Origin: Selaginella moellendorffii
Taxonomy: Eukaryota; Streptophyta; Lycopodiopsida; Selaginellales; Selaginellaceae
DNA: 64,000 nt
Direction: 5' to 3'
NCBI RefSeq assembly: GCF_000143415.4
Contig: NW_003314276.1
Span: 628,229-692,228, forward strand
In this document: positions 30,848-43,572 of the stretch, in pieces
How positions within the stretch are numbered: the stretch's first letter is position 1
How the letters are laid out: each line of letters starts with the position of its first letter
Translations under genes and position numbers: made by a program
Notes under the pieces: generated by a model
Told to the model about the DNA's origin: nothing
The model's database searches: none
What the model saw: only the letters and a program-made list of their open reading frames with translations

Positions 30848-31342
30848 GTTTGTGCATTTCCACGAAGCAACTCTTGTTTGTTCCTCATGACAGTGCACTA
30901 GGAAGTATATATTTTGTTGAAATAAGGCTTGCAATACAGAGTAAAATCAAACCCAGAGCAAACAACACAGCCCGCAACTGCCAGCTACTCCTGCTAGCTC
31001 ACGAGGAATCGGCCAACCCCATGCATCAAAACATCACTCACTACAGCTGCATCATCAACCTCCTCAGCTGCACCGCACTCCCTTGTGGCCAAGGAGCTCA
31101 AGAAGGGAAACAATGCAAGCAAATTGTTTGTAGCAAAATGTAAACTAAGTTTTTCAAATCAACATATTTACAAGATTCAATCGAATGACCCAAACCAAAA
31201 CTCTATAGGCCATTGCAAGCGTGCCACCTTTCAGATATACGTGCCAAACTGAGCTTGGTCCTACTGATTAGCGTGAGGCCTCCGTAAAAGAATGACTTTG
31301 TAAAAGTCGACCACCGTGATCGTGATGGAAGAAAGACGGGCT

Positions 31343-32668
31343 CTACTGCTTGGTGTCCTTAAACCACCAGTTTGCTGGAACTCCAAGCTCTGCCTTGAGA
31401 TAGTCCGATCTCTTGTTCACCAGTGCGATATCCCGGGTGCCCGAGACACTGAAGGGCTTGCTTGGCCCTTGGTAGCCATCAACCAGGTGAAGCAAGGCCT
31501 CCAAGTTGTGCAGATCGGTCAAGCCACCATCTTCCCTCAGAAACGGAGAGATGTCGCTGCTGAGCTCAAACTCGGTGCCAACATGGGTGTAGGCCCATGG
31601 GAACCTGTGGAAGATGAGCGAGATGATGTCACAGCTGTCCTCGTTGACAATCACCCCTGGAACTTTGGGCACCAGGTCTGCGGCATTGCGTGTCTGGAGG
31701 ACTTTGAGCCCGAGCTCGAGGCACCTGTTCTTGAAACCCCGGTTCCCAACTCGGGGTGCCGAGAACGTGAAGACGGACACCGGGGTATTGCTCCCGGGCA
31801 GCCCAAGCTCTGTCACGTCGTAGGCGCTGAGGAGTGCAAGCGCGCCACCCAGGCTGTGGCCCGTGAACGTCATACTCAGCTGCTCGCCCTGGTAGAGCCC
31901 GACCAATCGCTTGATCTCCGAGTGGAGCTGCTGCCTCGCGCTCATCCCGGCCTGATCGCCGGGGACTGGAGACGTGTAGATGCTGAGAAATCCCGTCTCC
32001 ACTTTCACGCCTTTGGTGTTGTGATCCGTGGGGTCGAGCCCGGTGGGGCGGAGGAGATCCTAGAGGTTCTCGATCCACTCGAGCTGCGTCACCGTCCCGC
32101 GCCAGGCCACCACAATGTCGCGGCGTCCCAACCGTCGGATGGCCTCGTCCGACGTGGCAACCGCCACGAAGCCCATCCAGTTGGTGTCCGACGTCCACGA
32201 GTCGTCGCCGGGTTGGGCGTTGGAATTGGAGCGCTTGAAGAAGCTGGGCAAGCCCAGCTGCGATGTTGCGTAGAGATAGGCCGTGATTTCGTATCCTGTG
32301 CTTGGGATTCCCACGGATTGGAGGAGCTCCTCCTTGGAGAACTTTGTGTCTCCACAGAATTCCGAGCCCTCGCTGTATTCGAAGCCGTCGTAGCAAGCCT
32401 GCGCGAATTCGCCGTATCGGATGATCTCCCGCCGGAGCCGCTCGTCGATGGAGGCGTTGGCGGGCGGGAGGAGCGGACTCCAGTGGCATGCATCCCGCCA
32501 GCCTGAGCTCAGCGCCAACTGCGTCTCCTCCAGCTCCACAACGCGCGCGCCATGACCATCTCCTTCAGATCTCTCCAACGTTCTTCTCTTGAATGAGAAT
32601 GACAATGAATCTCCTTCTCTCTCCAACGGCCTTCTCTTGAATGACAGTGACAATGAAACTCGTTCCAT
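31343..32668 (-). pseudogene. DAD1-like phospholipase A1, copy E (nonsense)
   Basis: Aligned end to end with the other copies, but codon 203 (AAG in the rest) is TAG at 32062-32060. The product would end before the GHSLGG elbow. The remaining frame is open, so the lesion looks young. N-terminal class is that of D (Ala52, Glu76) with Ala329; private changes are Thr14Pro and Leu121Ile. Confidence 0.85.
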
Positions 32669-32846
32669 GATCTCGATGCTCGCTCTGATGGGCTTGGACA
32701 ATTGTTGATACGCCTATCGATCGATCAGCTCGTCCTTGACGAGTATGGTGTCAATGAATCAGATGATCGCTTCCTAAGGAACTTCTCCCCTTGTTGTTTT
32801 TCCCTTCGTGTAGATTGCTGGTGGAATGCTGAGATTGTGGCAGAGG

Positions 32847-32853
32847 ATTTATA
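32847..32853 (-). promoter_or_regulatory. TATA box of lipase E
   Basis: TATAAAT (minus). Long-unit promoter type; in addition 17 bp around the W-box nearest the gene are lost (TCTCGTTGTCAAAG). Confidence 0.55.
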
Positions 32854-35002
32854 GCAGTATCGCTTTCGAAGTTTGCCACCGGGTCAAAAGCATATACGAA
32901 ATTCTCGCGTTGATCTCTTCAATTTCTTCTCGTTGTCAAAGTTCAAACCACCAGGGTCAGCCGAAGGAGGTATCGCGTCTTTGACCAGCAGACTTTCACT
33001 GAACTTTCACTCTTGACTCTCATCCCTTCAGTAAAGCAGTTGCGAGGTCGGGATCACTGTTCTCCTCCTCACTTGGCGATCATAGGTGTAGATTGGAAGT
33101 CTTGACGCCAGATACTTGATCATCTCCTCCAGAGTCTCGATCAAGGAAAGGCTCCCAAGAGCGGCCCATCACACGCTAGGGCCACCACACTCTGGGGCCA
33201 CCACACTCTTGGAATCCTTGGCTGCTGCTGGTGATTATGGGTAGTCAACAATGAGCCTGTAGAACAAAGTGAGGTGGCACATGTGGATGATGAGAAGGTG
33301 CATTGTTAAGGCCCAATTTTATTCTTAATATTAATATTTAATTATATTAATGTTTTATTTATATTAATTTATTGTTTGCATAAGCAAAAGTGAAATATAT
33401 TAAGTTCTACCAAATAATTTTTATTCATTTAGATTAATCTTGTATCTAAACATATTTATAATCTATAAATTTCCTAAAAACTTAACCATTACTCTTTTCT
33501 AGCTCAATTACTCTTCAACCATTGTTTAACTGTAGGTACATGCATTCGATGGAGTATGTTGTGTCAGGAACAGCTGATGGAGTCATTTGCATCAATACTA
33601 CTGCTCATACTGGACAATTGGGTTTAGTACAGCAGCAAAAGTACTGGGAAGTATCAATGCGTAACATACAAGTTTCTCATTTGACATTCCTTTACAGGGT
33701 AATGTTCTTTGTATTTATAATTAAGAAACATGTTTATAATTTAAAAACTTTCCTAAACATGTCTTAGTATATTCTAGTTTATTTTACCATTTAATGGTTA
33801 ATATTCAATAAGATTTATTTACATTTTTTTTATAAATTATAAACATGTTTATAATTATAAACTTTCATTTGATTAATTAGAAATATTAAGTAAACCTGCA
33901 ATGCACAGCAAATTAGTATTTATTTTACTATCTAATTTGAATGTAACAAGATTAATTTTCATTTATAAATTGTAAAAATGTTTATAATTATTGATCAAAT
34001 GGATTATTCAATAATACTAAACAGGAATGAATTGTTTCAAGTTTCTTGTCTTTTTCTATGATCTCCACCTTGCTCCATTTTAGAATGAGGTAGAGGGCTA
34101 TCTCTCTTTCCTTTACTTTGAAGCTCATGGTGAATAGCTTTCTTCTCTATAGCTAGAAAAAGTAATGAAGATCAAGGTCATTAGTGTCTAAACCCAGACA
34201 CTATTATTAGTGTTTGTAAGCCTTCATTCAAAAGTGGGATTAGGATTGTGACTATGACTTTTATCATCATGGTCCTAAAATTCATTCTATGTGGGAGATG
34301 ACGCACAAAATGTCATGGAAACAATACAGAATTTAGACAGTATTAAATGTCCAAACTTTTTGAAGGCTTTCCCTCTAGCTTGGGATGGGAAGGTGATGGT
34401 ATATATGGACTTTTGAGCACTATTTGTAGGCTGACGTTGAGAAATAAGTTACAAGACTAACACACATTTCATCTTTGCAATGCTCATCTTAGTTTGGTTT
34501 TGATTGATTGATCCCACCAATGAGTTTTTATTTTATTTATTTATTTATTTCCTTTTTTTTTATCAGTTTCTGATGATAGAAACCAAAATGGAAGTAATTC
34601 TTATCACTACTTGCATTCCAGACCTTGCAACCTAATTCTTTTAGAACAAACTTTAAGGCTAGTACATGCAAGAGTAATTACAAGCAATAGAAGAGAAATC
34701 AGGTCTTCAAACCATTTGAATCATAGTCTTTCATTAGATTGAGCATTTAAGATTCTCCTGGATATAAGATTGTAAAGAAAAATGTGAAATAAACTGATCT
34801 TGACTGGAAATCTTTGTTTGAGTTTTAAAGCATAATAATCTATTGCTCAAACGACTATTTTAGATATGATAATGTTTTAATTATCCATGGTGGATAATTT
34901 TTACAACAAATATACAAAAAAACATTTGAAAGAAATCCAAGATATGAGTTTTTGAACCAAATTTACAAAGAAACATATAAAAATAACCTTTGTGATTTTT
35001 TT

Positions 35003-35273
35003 GGTTTGCTTAAGCAAACCTATAAATACGCTTGGATATTCTAGGATATTCTACCATCTAACGGTTGTTATTCATTTAGATTAATCTTGTATTTATAATT
35101 TATAAACATGTTTATAATTTATAAACTTTCTTAAACCCTTTCTAGTATATTCTTTTTATTCTATCATCTAATGGTTGATATGTAGATTAATCTTTTTTTT
35201 ATAAATTACAAACATGCTTATAATTATAAACTTATTTGATTAATTAGATTAATAAGTAATAATTAAGCAAACC
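35003..35273. mobile_element. AT-rich MITE with palindromic end, L2
   Basis: 271 bp; left palindrome perfect, right TTAAGCAAACC at 35263-35273. Shorter than the L1 copy by internal deletions near both ends. Confidence 0.5.
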
Positions 35274-36004
35274 AAGCATTATTACATACAATTTTATTTT
35301 AAGATTCAATTTCAAACTCATGTTATTGATGTGTTTATTTCAAGGGTTTATTTCTAAGTTATTTTTGAATTAAGCTTTTATGAATGTTTTCTTTGTGTTT
35401 ATAAAAGTGTTTATATTGCACATTTTGATTAAACGAGAAGAACTTAGATGCTTACTAGCAGCAGCTAGCAGCTCATACAATACCTTGCCTAATGCATTGT
35501 AATCCAAAAAATGAAAATACCTCTAATGACTGTTGTAAATTCCAATCTAAGTTGTGTTTTCTTACAAAGTCCCAACAGTGTTTCCGTTTGACACCTTTGT
35601 GTGAGCCCATTTGCCACACCACCATGCTGCGTGCGTGTTCTCTTCGACCAGTTCTCCTCCCAGCTTTCAGGTAAAGTCTAAAGCAGAAGGATGACTATAG
35701 ACGTGAGAAACGTACTTGATCATGTGTTCTCTTGCACTGAAGTAGTAGGCTCCTCATTATCACTATAGGAAATTTTTTTCAATGATGCTTGATGGGACCT
35801 ATAATTAAGCATCTATGGTTGGAATAAGTGGATTATGAACTCGACAAGTCATGTATCGCCACAAACGGTGCATGAAGGTCGCTAGAAACCAGTGGCTATT
35901 CAATTTTAAAATGGATCTGGGATTTCGTGGATGTTGTTTTGATTCTTGTGATACCAACAAGCGGCAGCAACTTCACACAAGCAGAAACAACACTGCATCG
36001 CCCG

Positions 36005-37427
36005 CTAGACACCGATGTCGTATACGTGGTGAGCCAGGAGCTTGGCCATGGAAGATGTTTCTGTCATCTTATTGTGCTTGAGGAAGCGGGCCTTGAACTC
36101 ATCATCATCAATGGGCGTTGCAGCCAGCCTTGCTGCAACCTGTTTTGGTGACAATCCGCGCTTGAGCAGGAAGCCCCGCCCCAATCTTGACATCCTCGCC
36201 ATGTAACAGCCGCGCCTCCCTGGCTCAAAATCCATTGGCGTCACGTAGGACACCGTCGACCCCGGGTCGCCGAGCATGCCCAAGTAGTTGCTCGCTTCAA
36301 GCTGCATCTGGAGGGAGGAAGGCTTGCCCTGCAGCTGCCGCACTACGAATTGCCTTGTCTATAAACCATGCATGAGCAACAAAAAAAATTTAAAAGAACG
36401 CTGAAGGCTCACTCACATGATCCGCTATTCGGAAGAGGTTCGACAGGAAGCTGTGAATAGCCGAGCACAGCCGCGCGTCTAACACGGCCATGTAGACGTT
36501 CTCCATGTAAGGTAAGGGCACACAGTAATAAGAGAAGCAAGCCTTCCGCCGTCGCCCAGATCTAGCAGGAGCTGCTCCAGGTCCACTGCACTTACAGTCC
36601 CTGTTGTTTCATTTCTTTTTGTCAATATTTTCATCTGGCTGCGAGGGAAACTTCCATCGCTCGAGCGACTGCAGCGATGAGTTGCAGAGCGGGATTTCAT
36701 CAAGCAAGAAATCCAGCTTTGAGGACCTCACGTTTACAGCCTTTGGGAATTGAGCTTTATACCGTGCATATGGGTTTCTTTCCTCCAGGCCCTAAAGCAG
36801 CAAACTAAACTCGCATTACGTATTTCTTCACATACCACGCTTGGATTGTCTCGAACAGAGCTCCACCCTCCACGGAGAAGGCGAACTGTGCCTGAAGGCG
36901 GAGATGACCCTCCGCAACTCGAGCGTGGCATCCACGGCTTCTCTCATGCCCGGCGGCACGTCTGCAAGGTTATCCACTTCCTCCATAAGTTGGCCAACCC
37001 TGAAAAGGGACTGACGCCACGACCAAGTGCCCAGATTTCAGGTTCTTTCCAATGTGGAAGCTGTTTCCAAGAGCCATGGTTGCTCGAGAGCATTTTCCTG
37101 AGCGAAAGCCAGGAAGTTCCGGAAGCTTGCAGAGATGGTGCACTCTTGCCGGGAGGCCCAATCCGTGGTTGCCAAGACCCTGGCGTGCGAGCTTTCACAA
37201 CATGCTGGCTCCACGATTTGGCGATTGAATTTGGGAGGGGTTCCCTTCATACTGAAAAGTTTTTCTTTCAAGAATCTGGAAGCGAAGAGCCACGTCGATC
37301 TGATTGGAACTTCTTGCGGGATCCAATGTGTGAGCAGCAGCAGCACAGTGGCGATTGATGCGACCGTCCACTCTGTTTCCATTTCTCTTGGAAGTTGAAA
37401 AAAGAATGAAACTTTGCAGGCGGCCAC
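36005..37427 (-). pseudogene. Unrecognised multi-exon gene remnant, L2
   Basis: Same blocks as in L1. Against L1 it has extra 6 bp (about 36022), 12 bp (about 36843) and 12 bp (about 37229), which keep the reading phase, and 14 bp near 36560, which does not. Confidence 0.4.
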
Positions 37428-37594
37428 ATTGGTCTTCGCGAATCGCCGCTGCTCGTCTCAGTCTATGGCGAGGCCGAGGCCGCTGGATCGTTCTGTGCCC
37501 ACTGCATTCATTTCTTCCAGTTCCTGGTGTGCGACGTGCTAAGATCAATGCCCGTTGGTTTGATGGCTCCCAGCTCTGGGCAAGGTGAGAGCTT

Positions 37595-38073
37595 CGATGC
37601 CACCCGCGTACCTGGTTGATCCTGAAGTCCCTTGAACCGTCAACCTTTGGCTCACCTGGAGAAAGATATAGGAATGTGTTACTTACCGGGAAAGACCAAC
37701 CAAGCCATAGCCACGAAGACTACGAACAAAAGAAGCGAAGAACTGAGAGAACAAGGAACGAAAGCTACTCACCACATCGAGCGGGACGAAGATGACCTGC
37801 GAGACGACCGAGGGGAGAAAGCCCGCAACTCCATTCGCGATGGCGGCGGCGGCGGTGTCTGGAAAGTTGAGCTTGGAAGTGAGGTTGAGCCGCCATCTTG
37901 GTCGCTTCGAGAGTTGTCAAGAACAGCACTCAACTGGAAACAGTGCCGGCAATCACGGTCCAAATCCCCGGTAGAGTCCTCTCACTCCATCCGTGCTAAG
38001 AATCGATCTGAGCTTTCATATTGCTCGCCTCATTCTCGTCTTGATCGGGTAGAGCGCCGCCGACAAGCCCGAT
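37595..38073 (-). pseudogene. Mitochondrial carrier pseudogene, L2
   Basis: Same deletions as the L1 copy, so it was already broken before the long unit was duplicated. Confidence 0.8.
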
Positions 38074-38689
38074 ATGTTCTCTCGAGATTCTACTCACTGT
38101 CACAGTTCGCACGACACCACCACTGGCGCCATCACGAGCCATGGTGACAGACAGGGAACGACGAGGTCCTGCCAGAAAAGATCACCCATTAACGGAGGAA
38201 AGTGGAGAGAAATTTAGATCACATACTTGTGTTTCTTGTTTGCTCATTCCTGGCCTCCACGCTTGATCGAGAAAGCCAAATATATATGTCGATCCAGCTT
38301 AGGCACGCGGAGTGAAGTTCCACCGATTGGCACACCGAAGATGCTACGTTTGTCGTGCTTGTCCCAATCTCGGCAGATCATTCCAGCCTCGAGAAAGGAG
38401 CAAAAGCAATACAGACTGTTTATATACATCAATCAAAGCTGCTGCTAAACAAAACCTTGTTCGAATATCTCTAACCAGCCATAGAAACTCAACACAGTTA
38501 ATCTAATAATAAAATAATAAAATAGTGTTTTCGCCCATTCCAACCTTGACAATTGCTTGTTTCACCCATAAGGACGAAGAAATCACGAGAACAATCCAGA
38601 TCGGCAAATGTAGACATGAGATTTTATCAGAAGCTTGCGATCCTGTACCTACACGCGACCCAAAGGAAAAGATGTTCACATTCAGGATC

Positions 38690-39250
38690 TTACAATCTGA
38701 AGCAATTGCTAATCAAGTTGGCACAGCCTTTTCCGCAACAAGAATGCTTCCCAACACTCCGCAGTCCGACGAGCTCAAACAATGCCGACTCCTTTGCGAG
38801 CCGGCGAGCAGCGCCATCCGGGAGCTCTCTCGGCTGGCTCAATCTCCACAGATCCAGCATCGAGCAGTAGTGTCTGGGCTGAGGCTTGAATCCACAGTCG
38901 TTGCTCATCGAAACGAGAACTCGCGTCCCTTGCCTGCGTGGCTGCAAGCAACCAAAGCACTCACATACGCAACTTGGTCGGGGATCATCTCACGAAAGTG
39001 GTCAATCGCTTGCGTCGGAATGGCTACACGCGGAAATCACCGACGTCCACGACACAACGTTCGATGGGAGAATGGCGCCAGGATGGAGTTCCAGGAGACG
39101 ATGAGAGCGAGGATCTCCCAGATGCCCTTGTTGGGCATTCCCGCAAGGAGCGAGTTCAGCTCCATAGCTCGCACTCGGGCTCTTGACGCCCGTGTTCCAG
39201 GTCACAAAGCTGGCGCGCGACAACGAGGCCCAAGATGCTGCCAAGAGCCC
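38690..39250 (-). pseudogene. PPR pseudogene, L2
   Basis: Keeps the stretch around GGAATGGCTACACGC that L1 lacks, but has lost the MPERD-coding part (GACGATGAGAGCGAGG). Confidence 0.6.
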
Positions 39251-39309
39251 GAGGTCTCCTCCATAAGCTGCTTCTTAGTTTTTAGTTTTAAGAAAATGGA
39301 GGCCTCGGG

Positions 39310-39526
39310 ATTACTTGAACAATGCCGAAGAAGTACGATTGAAAACTGTCTTCTGGACGGAAATGAACAAAGGAGACTTTCAGGTAGGCAGCTCACGTTT
39401 GTCCTGCCAGCACATTTTAAAACTCGCAGCAAAAGCTGCACAAGCTGCTGTTCTGTCTGCAATTTCGTCTGGAACTGGATCCGCCGCTGACATCTCTGCT
39501 GCTGCTGCCGTTGCGAGCTCCAAAAG
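39310..39526 (+). pseudogene. BRF1 fragment, L2
   Basis: Begins inside the exon (ATTACTTGAAC). Lacks the 8-bp deletion and keeps the GT donor after 39526. The CTG run is short (four, then CCG). Confidence 0.6.
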
Positions 39527-40029
39527 GTTTGTGCATTTCCACGAAGCAACTCTTGTTTGTTCCTCACGCCATTGCACTAGGAAGTATTGAAATAAGGCTT
39601 GCAATACAGAGCAAATTCAAAACCAAAGCAAACAACACAGTCCGCAACTGCCAGATACTCCTGCTATCATCGAGGAATCGGCCAACCCCATGCATCCAAA
39701 CATCGCTCACTACAGCTACATCATCGATCTCCTCAGCTGCACCGCACACCCTTGTGGCCAAGGAGCTCAAGAAGGGAAACAATGCAAGCAAATGGTTTGT
39801 GTCATGGAATAGCAAAATGTAAAGTAAGTTTTCAAATCAAGATATTTACAAGATTCGGTCGAATGAACTTCAAGGAAGCTTCTCGAACCAAAACTCTATA
39901 AGCCATTGCAAGCGTGCCACCTTTCAGATATACGTGCCAAACAGAGCTTACTGATCAGCGTGAGGCCTCCGTAAAAGAATGAGTTTGTAAAAGTCCACCA
40001 CCGTGATCGTGATGGAAGAAAGACGGACT

Positions 40030-41355
40030 CTACTGCTTGGTGTCCTTAAACCACCAGTTTCCTGGAACTCCAAGCTCTGCCTTGAGATAGTCCGATCTCT
40101 TGTTCACCAGTGCGATATCCCGGGTGCCCGAGACACTGAAGGGCTTGCTCGGCCCTTGGTAGCCATCAACCAGGTGAAGCAAGGCCTCCAAGTTGTGCAG
40201 ATCGGTCAAGCCACCATCTTCCCTCAGAAACGGAGAGATGTCGCTGCTGAGCTCAAACTCGGTGCCAACATGGGTGTAGGCCCATGGGAACCTGTGGAAG
40301 ATGAGCGAGATGATATCACAGCTGTCCTCGTTGACAATCACCCCTGGAACTTTGGGCACCAGGTCTGCGGCATTGCGTGTCTGGAGGACTTTGAGCCCGA
40401 GCTCGAGGCACCTGTTCTTGAAACCCCGGTTCCCAACTCGGGGTGCCGAGAACGTGAAGACGGACACCGGGGTATTGCTCCCGGGCAGCCCAAGCTCTGT
40501 CACGTCGTAGGCGCTGAGGAGTGCAAGCGCGCCACCCAGGCTGTGGCCCGTGAACGTCATACTCAGCTGCTCGCCCTGGTAGAGCCCGACCAATCGCTTG
40601 ATCTCCGAGTGGAGCTGCTGCCTCGCGCTCATCCCGGCCTGATCGCCGGGGACTGGAGACGTGTAGATGCTGAGAAATCCGGTCTCCACTTTCACGCCTT
40701 TGGTGTTGTGATCCGTGGGGTCGAGCCCGGTGGGGCGGAGGAGATCCTTGAGGTTCTCGATCCACTCGAGCTGCGTCACCGTCCCGCGCCAGGCCACCAC
40801 AATGTCGCGGCGTCCCAACCGTCGGATGGCCTCGTCCGACGTGGCAACCGCCACGAAGCCCATCCAGTTGGTGTCCGACGTCCACGAGTCGTCGCCGGGT
40901 TGGGCGTTGGAATTGGAGCGCTTGAAGAAGCTGGGCAAGCCCAGCTGCGATGTTGCGTAGAGATAGGCCGTGATTTCGTATCCCGTGCTTGGGAGTCCCA
41001 CGGATTGGAGGAGCTCCTCCTTAGAGAACTTTGTGTCTCCACAGAATTCCGAGCCCTCGCTGTATTCGAAGCCGTCGTAGCAAGCCTGGGCGAATTCGCC
41101 GTATCGGATGATCTCCCGCCGGAGCCGCTCGTCGATGGAGGCGTTGGCGGGCGGGAGGAGCGGACTCCAGTGGCATGCATCCCGCCAGCCTGAGCTCAGC
41201 GCCAACTGCGTCTCCTCCAGCTCCACAACGCGCGCGCCATGACCATCTCCTTCAGATCTCTCCAACGTTCTTCTCTTGAATGAGAATGACAACGAATCTC
41301 CTTCTCTCTCCAACGTCCTTCTCTTGAATGACAGTGACAATGAAACTCGTTCCAT
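40030..41355 (-). CDS. DAD1-like phospholipase A1, copy F
   Basis: 441 codons, catalytic residues kept. Second allele class (Ala52, Glu76, Ala329), with a private Ala432Gly near the C-terminus. Confidence 0.9.
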   Translation of the reverse strand: MERVSLSLSFKRRTLEREGDSLSFSFKRRTLERSEGDGHGARVVELEETQLALSSGWRDACHWSPLLPPANASIDERLRREIIRYGEFAQACYDGFEYSEGSEFCGDTKFSKEELLQSVGLPSTGYEITAYLYATSQLGLPSFFKRSNSNAQPGDDSWTSDTNWMGFVAVATSDEAIRRLGRRDIVVAWRGTVTQLEWIENLKDLLRPTGLDPTDHNTKGVKVETGFLSIYTSPVPGDQAGMSARQQLHSEIKRLVGLYQGEQLSMTFTGHSLGGALALLSAYDVTELGLPGSNTPVSVFTFSAPRVGNRGFKNRCLELGLKVLQTRNAADLVPKVPGVIVNEDSCDIISLIFHRFPWAYTHVGTEFELSSDISPFLREDGGLTDLHNLEALLHLVDGYQGPSKPFSVSGTRDIALVNKRSDYLKAELGVPGNWWFKDTKQ

Positions 41356-41525
41356 GATCTCGATGCTCGCTCTGATGGGCTTGGACAATTGTTGATACGC
41401 CTATCGATCGATCAGCTCGTCCTTGACGAGTATGGTGTCAATGAATCAGATGATCGCTTCCTTCTCCCCTTGTTGTTTCTCCCTTCGTGTAGATTGCTGG
41501 TGGAATGCTGAGATTGCGGCAGAGG

Positions 41526-41532
41526 ATTTATA
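41526..41532 (-). promoter_or_regulatory. TATA box of lipase F
   Basis: TATAAAT (minus). The leader lacks the CTAAGGAA bases found in A, and the distal promoter has a deletion at about 41700. Confidence 0.55.
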
Positions 41533-42094
41533 GCAGTATCGCTTTCGAAGTTTGCCACCGGGTCAAAAGCATATACGAAATTCTCGCGTTGATCTCTTCA
41601 ATTTCTTCTCGAATGGGAAACATAATAGTCAAAGTTCAAACCACTAGGGTCAACTATACACAAGGAGGTATCGCGTCTTTGACCAGCGGACTTTCACTGA
41701 AAAGCAACAAGTTGAGAGGTCGGGATCAGTGTTCTCCTCCTTTTCACCTGGTGATCAAAGGTTTAGATTGGAAGTCCTGATGCCAAGTCTCCTTGACGAA
41801 TTGCCCAGAGTCTCGATCAAGGAAAGGCTCCCAAGAGTGGCGCCATCACACTCTGGGGCCACCACACTCTTGGAATCCCTGGCTGCTGCTGGCGATCGGG
41901 CACATGTGAACAATGAGATGGACACAGATGGATCCGACCTGGCAGGAAGAATGGATGCAGGGGCAAAAAAAGTGGTGGGGAAGAGGATTGGCTTGGAACG
42001 GTGCAACGCGCAATGATCAAATCACGGTGAGGGTTTTGACTCAGCCTGGGCTTATGCCCATTTTAGAACCGCTACAACGTTTCTAATATTTACT

Positions 42095-42324
42095 GGTTTG
42101 CTTAAAATGTAATTAGATATACTTATTAATATTAATATTTAATTAGATTAATCTTGTATTTATAATAATTTATGGTTTGCTTAAGCAAAAGTGAAATATA
42201 TTTAATTCTACCAAATAATTGTTATTCATTTAGATTAATCTTGCATTTATAATTTCCAAACATGTTTATAATTTATAACTTTCCTAAACTCTTTATAATT
42301 TATTTTTGGTGTGCTTAAGCAAAC
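42095..42324. mobile_element. AT-rich MITE-like element, unit 6
   Basis: 230 bp, indistinguishable by eye from the unit 1 copy. Confidence 0.5.
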
Positions 42325-42339
42325 TTGTAGGGATATACC

Positions 42340-42719
42340 ACCACAGATCCAGCATCGAGCAGTAGTGTCTGGGCTGAGGCTTGAATCCACAGTCATTGCT
42401 CATCGAAACGAGAACTCGCGTCCCTTGCCTGCGTGGCTGCAAGCAACCAAAGCACTCACATACGCAACTTGGTCGGGGATCATCTCACGAAAGCGGTCAA
42501 TCGCTTGCATCGGAATGACTACATGCAGAGATCACTGATGTCCACGACACAACGTTCGATGGGAGAATGGTGCCAGGATGGAGTTCCAGGAAACGATGTT
42601 CCTCTCCCAGATGCCCTTGTTGGGCATTCCCCCAGCTCCATAGCTCGCACTCGGGCTCTTGACGCTGTGTTCCAGGTCACAAAGCTGGTGCACAACAACG
42701 AGGCCCAAGATGCTGCCAA
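42340..42719 (-). pseudogene. PPR pseudogene fragment, unit 6
   Basis: As in unit 1. Confidence 0.55.
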
Positions 42720-42781
42720 GAGCCCGAGGTCTCCTCCATAAGCTGCTTCTTAGTTTTTAGTTTTAAGAAAATGGAGGCCTC

Positions 42782-43064
42782 GTTCAACAGTCGTATCTCA
42801 AGTTCATGTATTTTGCCTACAGATGAATGCTTACTTGAACAATGCCGCAATTGAAAACTGTCTTCTGGACGGAAATGAACAAAGGAGACCTTCAGGTAGG
42901 CAGCTCACGTTTGTCCTGCCAGCACATTTTCAAACTCAAAGCAATAGCTGCAAGCAAAAGTTGCACAAGCTGCTGCTCTGTCTGCAATTTCGTCTGGAAC
43001 TGGATCCGCCGCTGACATTTCTGCTGCTGCTGCTGCTGCAGCTGCTGTTGCGAGCTCCAAAAAG
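42782..43064 (+). pseudogene. BRF1 fragment, unit 6
   Basis: 8-bp deletion present; CTG run of six, shared only with unit 1. Confidence 0.6.
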
Positions 43065-43572
43065 TTTGTGCATTTCCACGAAGCAACTCTTGTTTGTTCC
43101 TCACGCCATTGCACTAGGAAGTATTGAAATAAGGCTTGCAATACAAAGCAAATTCAAAACCAGAGCAAACAACACAGTCCGCAACTGCCAGATACTCCTG
43201 CTATCATCGAGGAATCGGCCAACCCCATGCATCCAAACATCGCTCACTACAGCTACATCATCGATCTCCTCAGCTGCACCGCACACCCTTGTGGCCAAGG
43301 AGCTCAAGAAGGGAAACAATGCAAGCAAATTGTTTGTGTCATGGAATAGCAAAATGTAAAGTAAGTTTTCAAATCAAGATATTTACAAGATTCGGTCCAA
43401 TGAACTTCAAGGAGGCTTCTCGAACCAAAACTCTATAGGCCATTGCAAGCGTGCCACCTTTCAGATATACGTGCCAAACAGAGCTTGGTCCTACTGATTA
43501 GCGTGAGGCCTCCGTAAGAGAATGAGTTTGTAAAAGTCCACCACCGTGATCGTGATGGAAGAAAGACGGGCT

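Larger units (their letters stand above)
27441..31342. repeat. Array unit 4 (short variant S', 3,902 bp)
   Basis: A short unit with its own structure. The AT-rich MITE is cut at about 29704 and joins CCACCCCTCAATCTCCACAG, a junction unlike that of the other short units. It keeps the 150-bp piece before the BRF1 intron that other short units lack, and a separate MITE has inserted at 30327. Confidence 0.85.
31343..40029. repeat. Array unit 5 (long, L2, 8,687 bp)
   Basis: Same order as L1 but clearly diverged: many small indels in the AT block, a longer open YMHSMEYVV stretch (to 33767), and a deletion at 39309 that removes the BRF1 intron and the 150-bp piece before it. Confidence 0.88.
40030..43572. 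repeat. Array unit 6 (short, 3,543 bp), mosaic
   Basis: Up to about 41790 the unit looks like unit 4 (TATACACAAGG, CTGATGCCAAGTCTC). From about 41795 on it looks like unit 1 (GACGAATTGCCC onward, six CTG repeats). This switch is the left edge of the long-range duplication. Confidence 0.85.
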
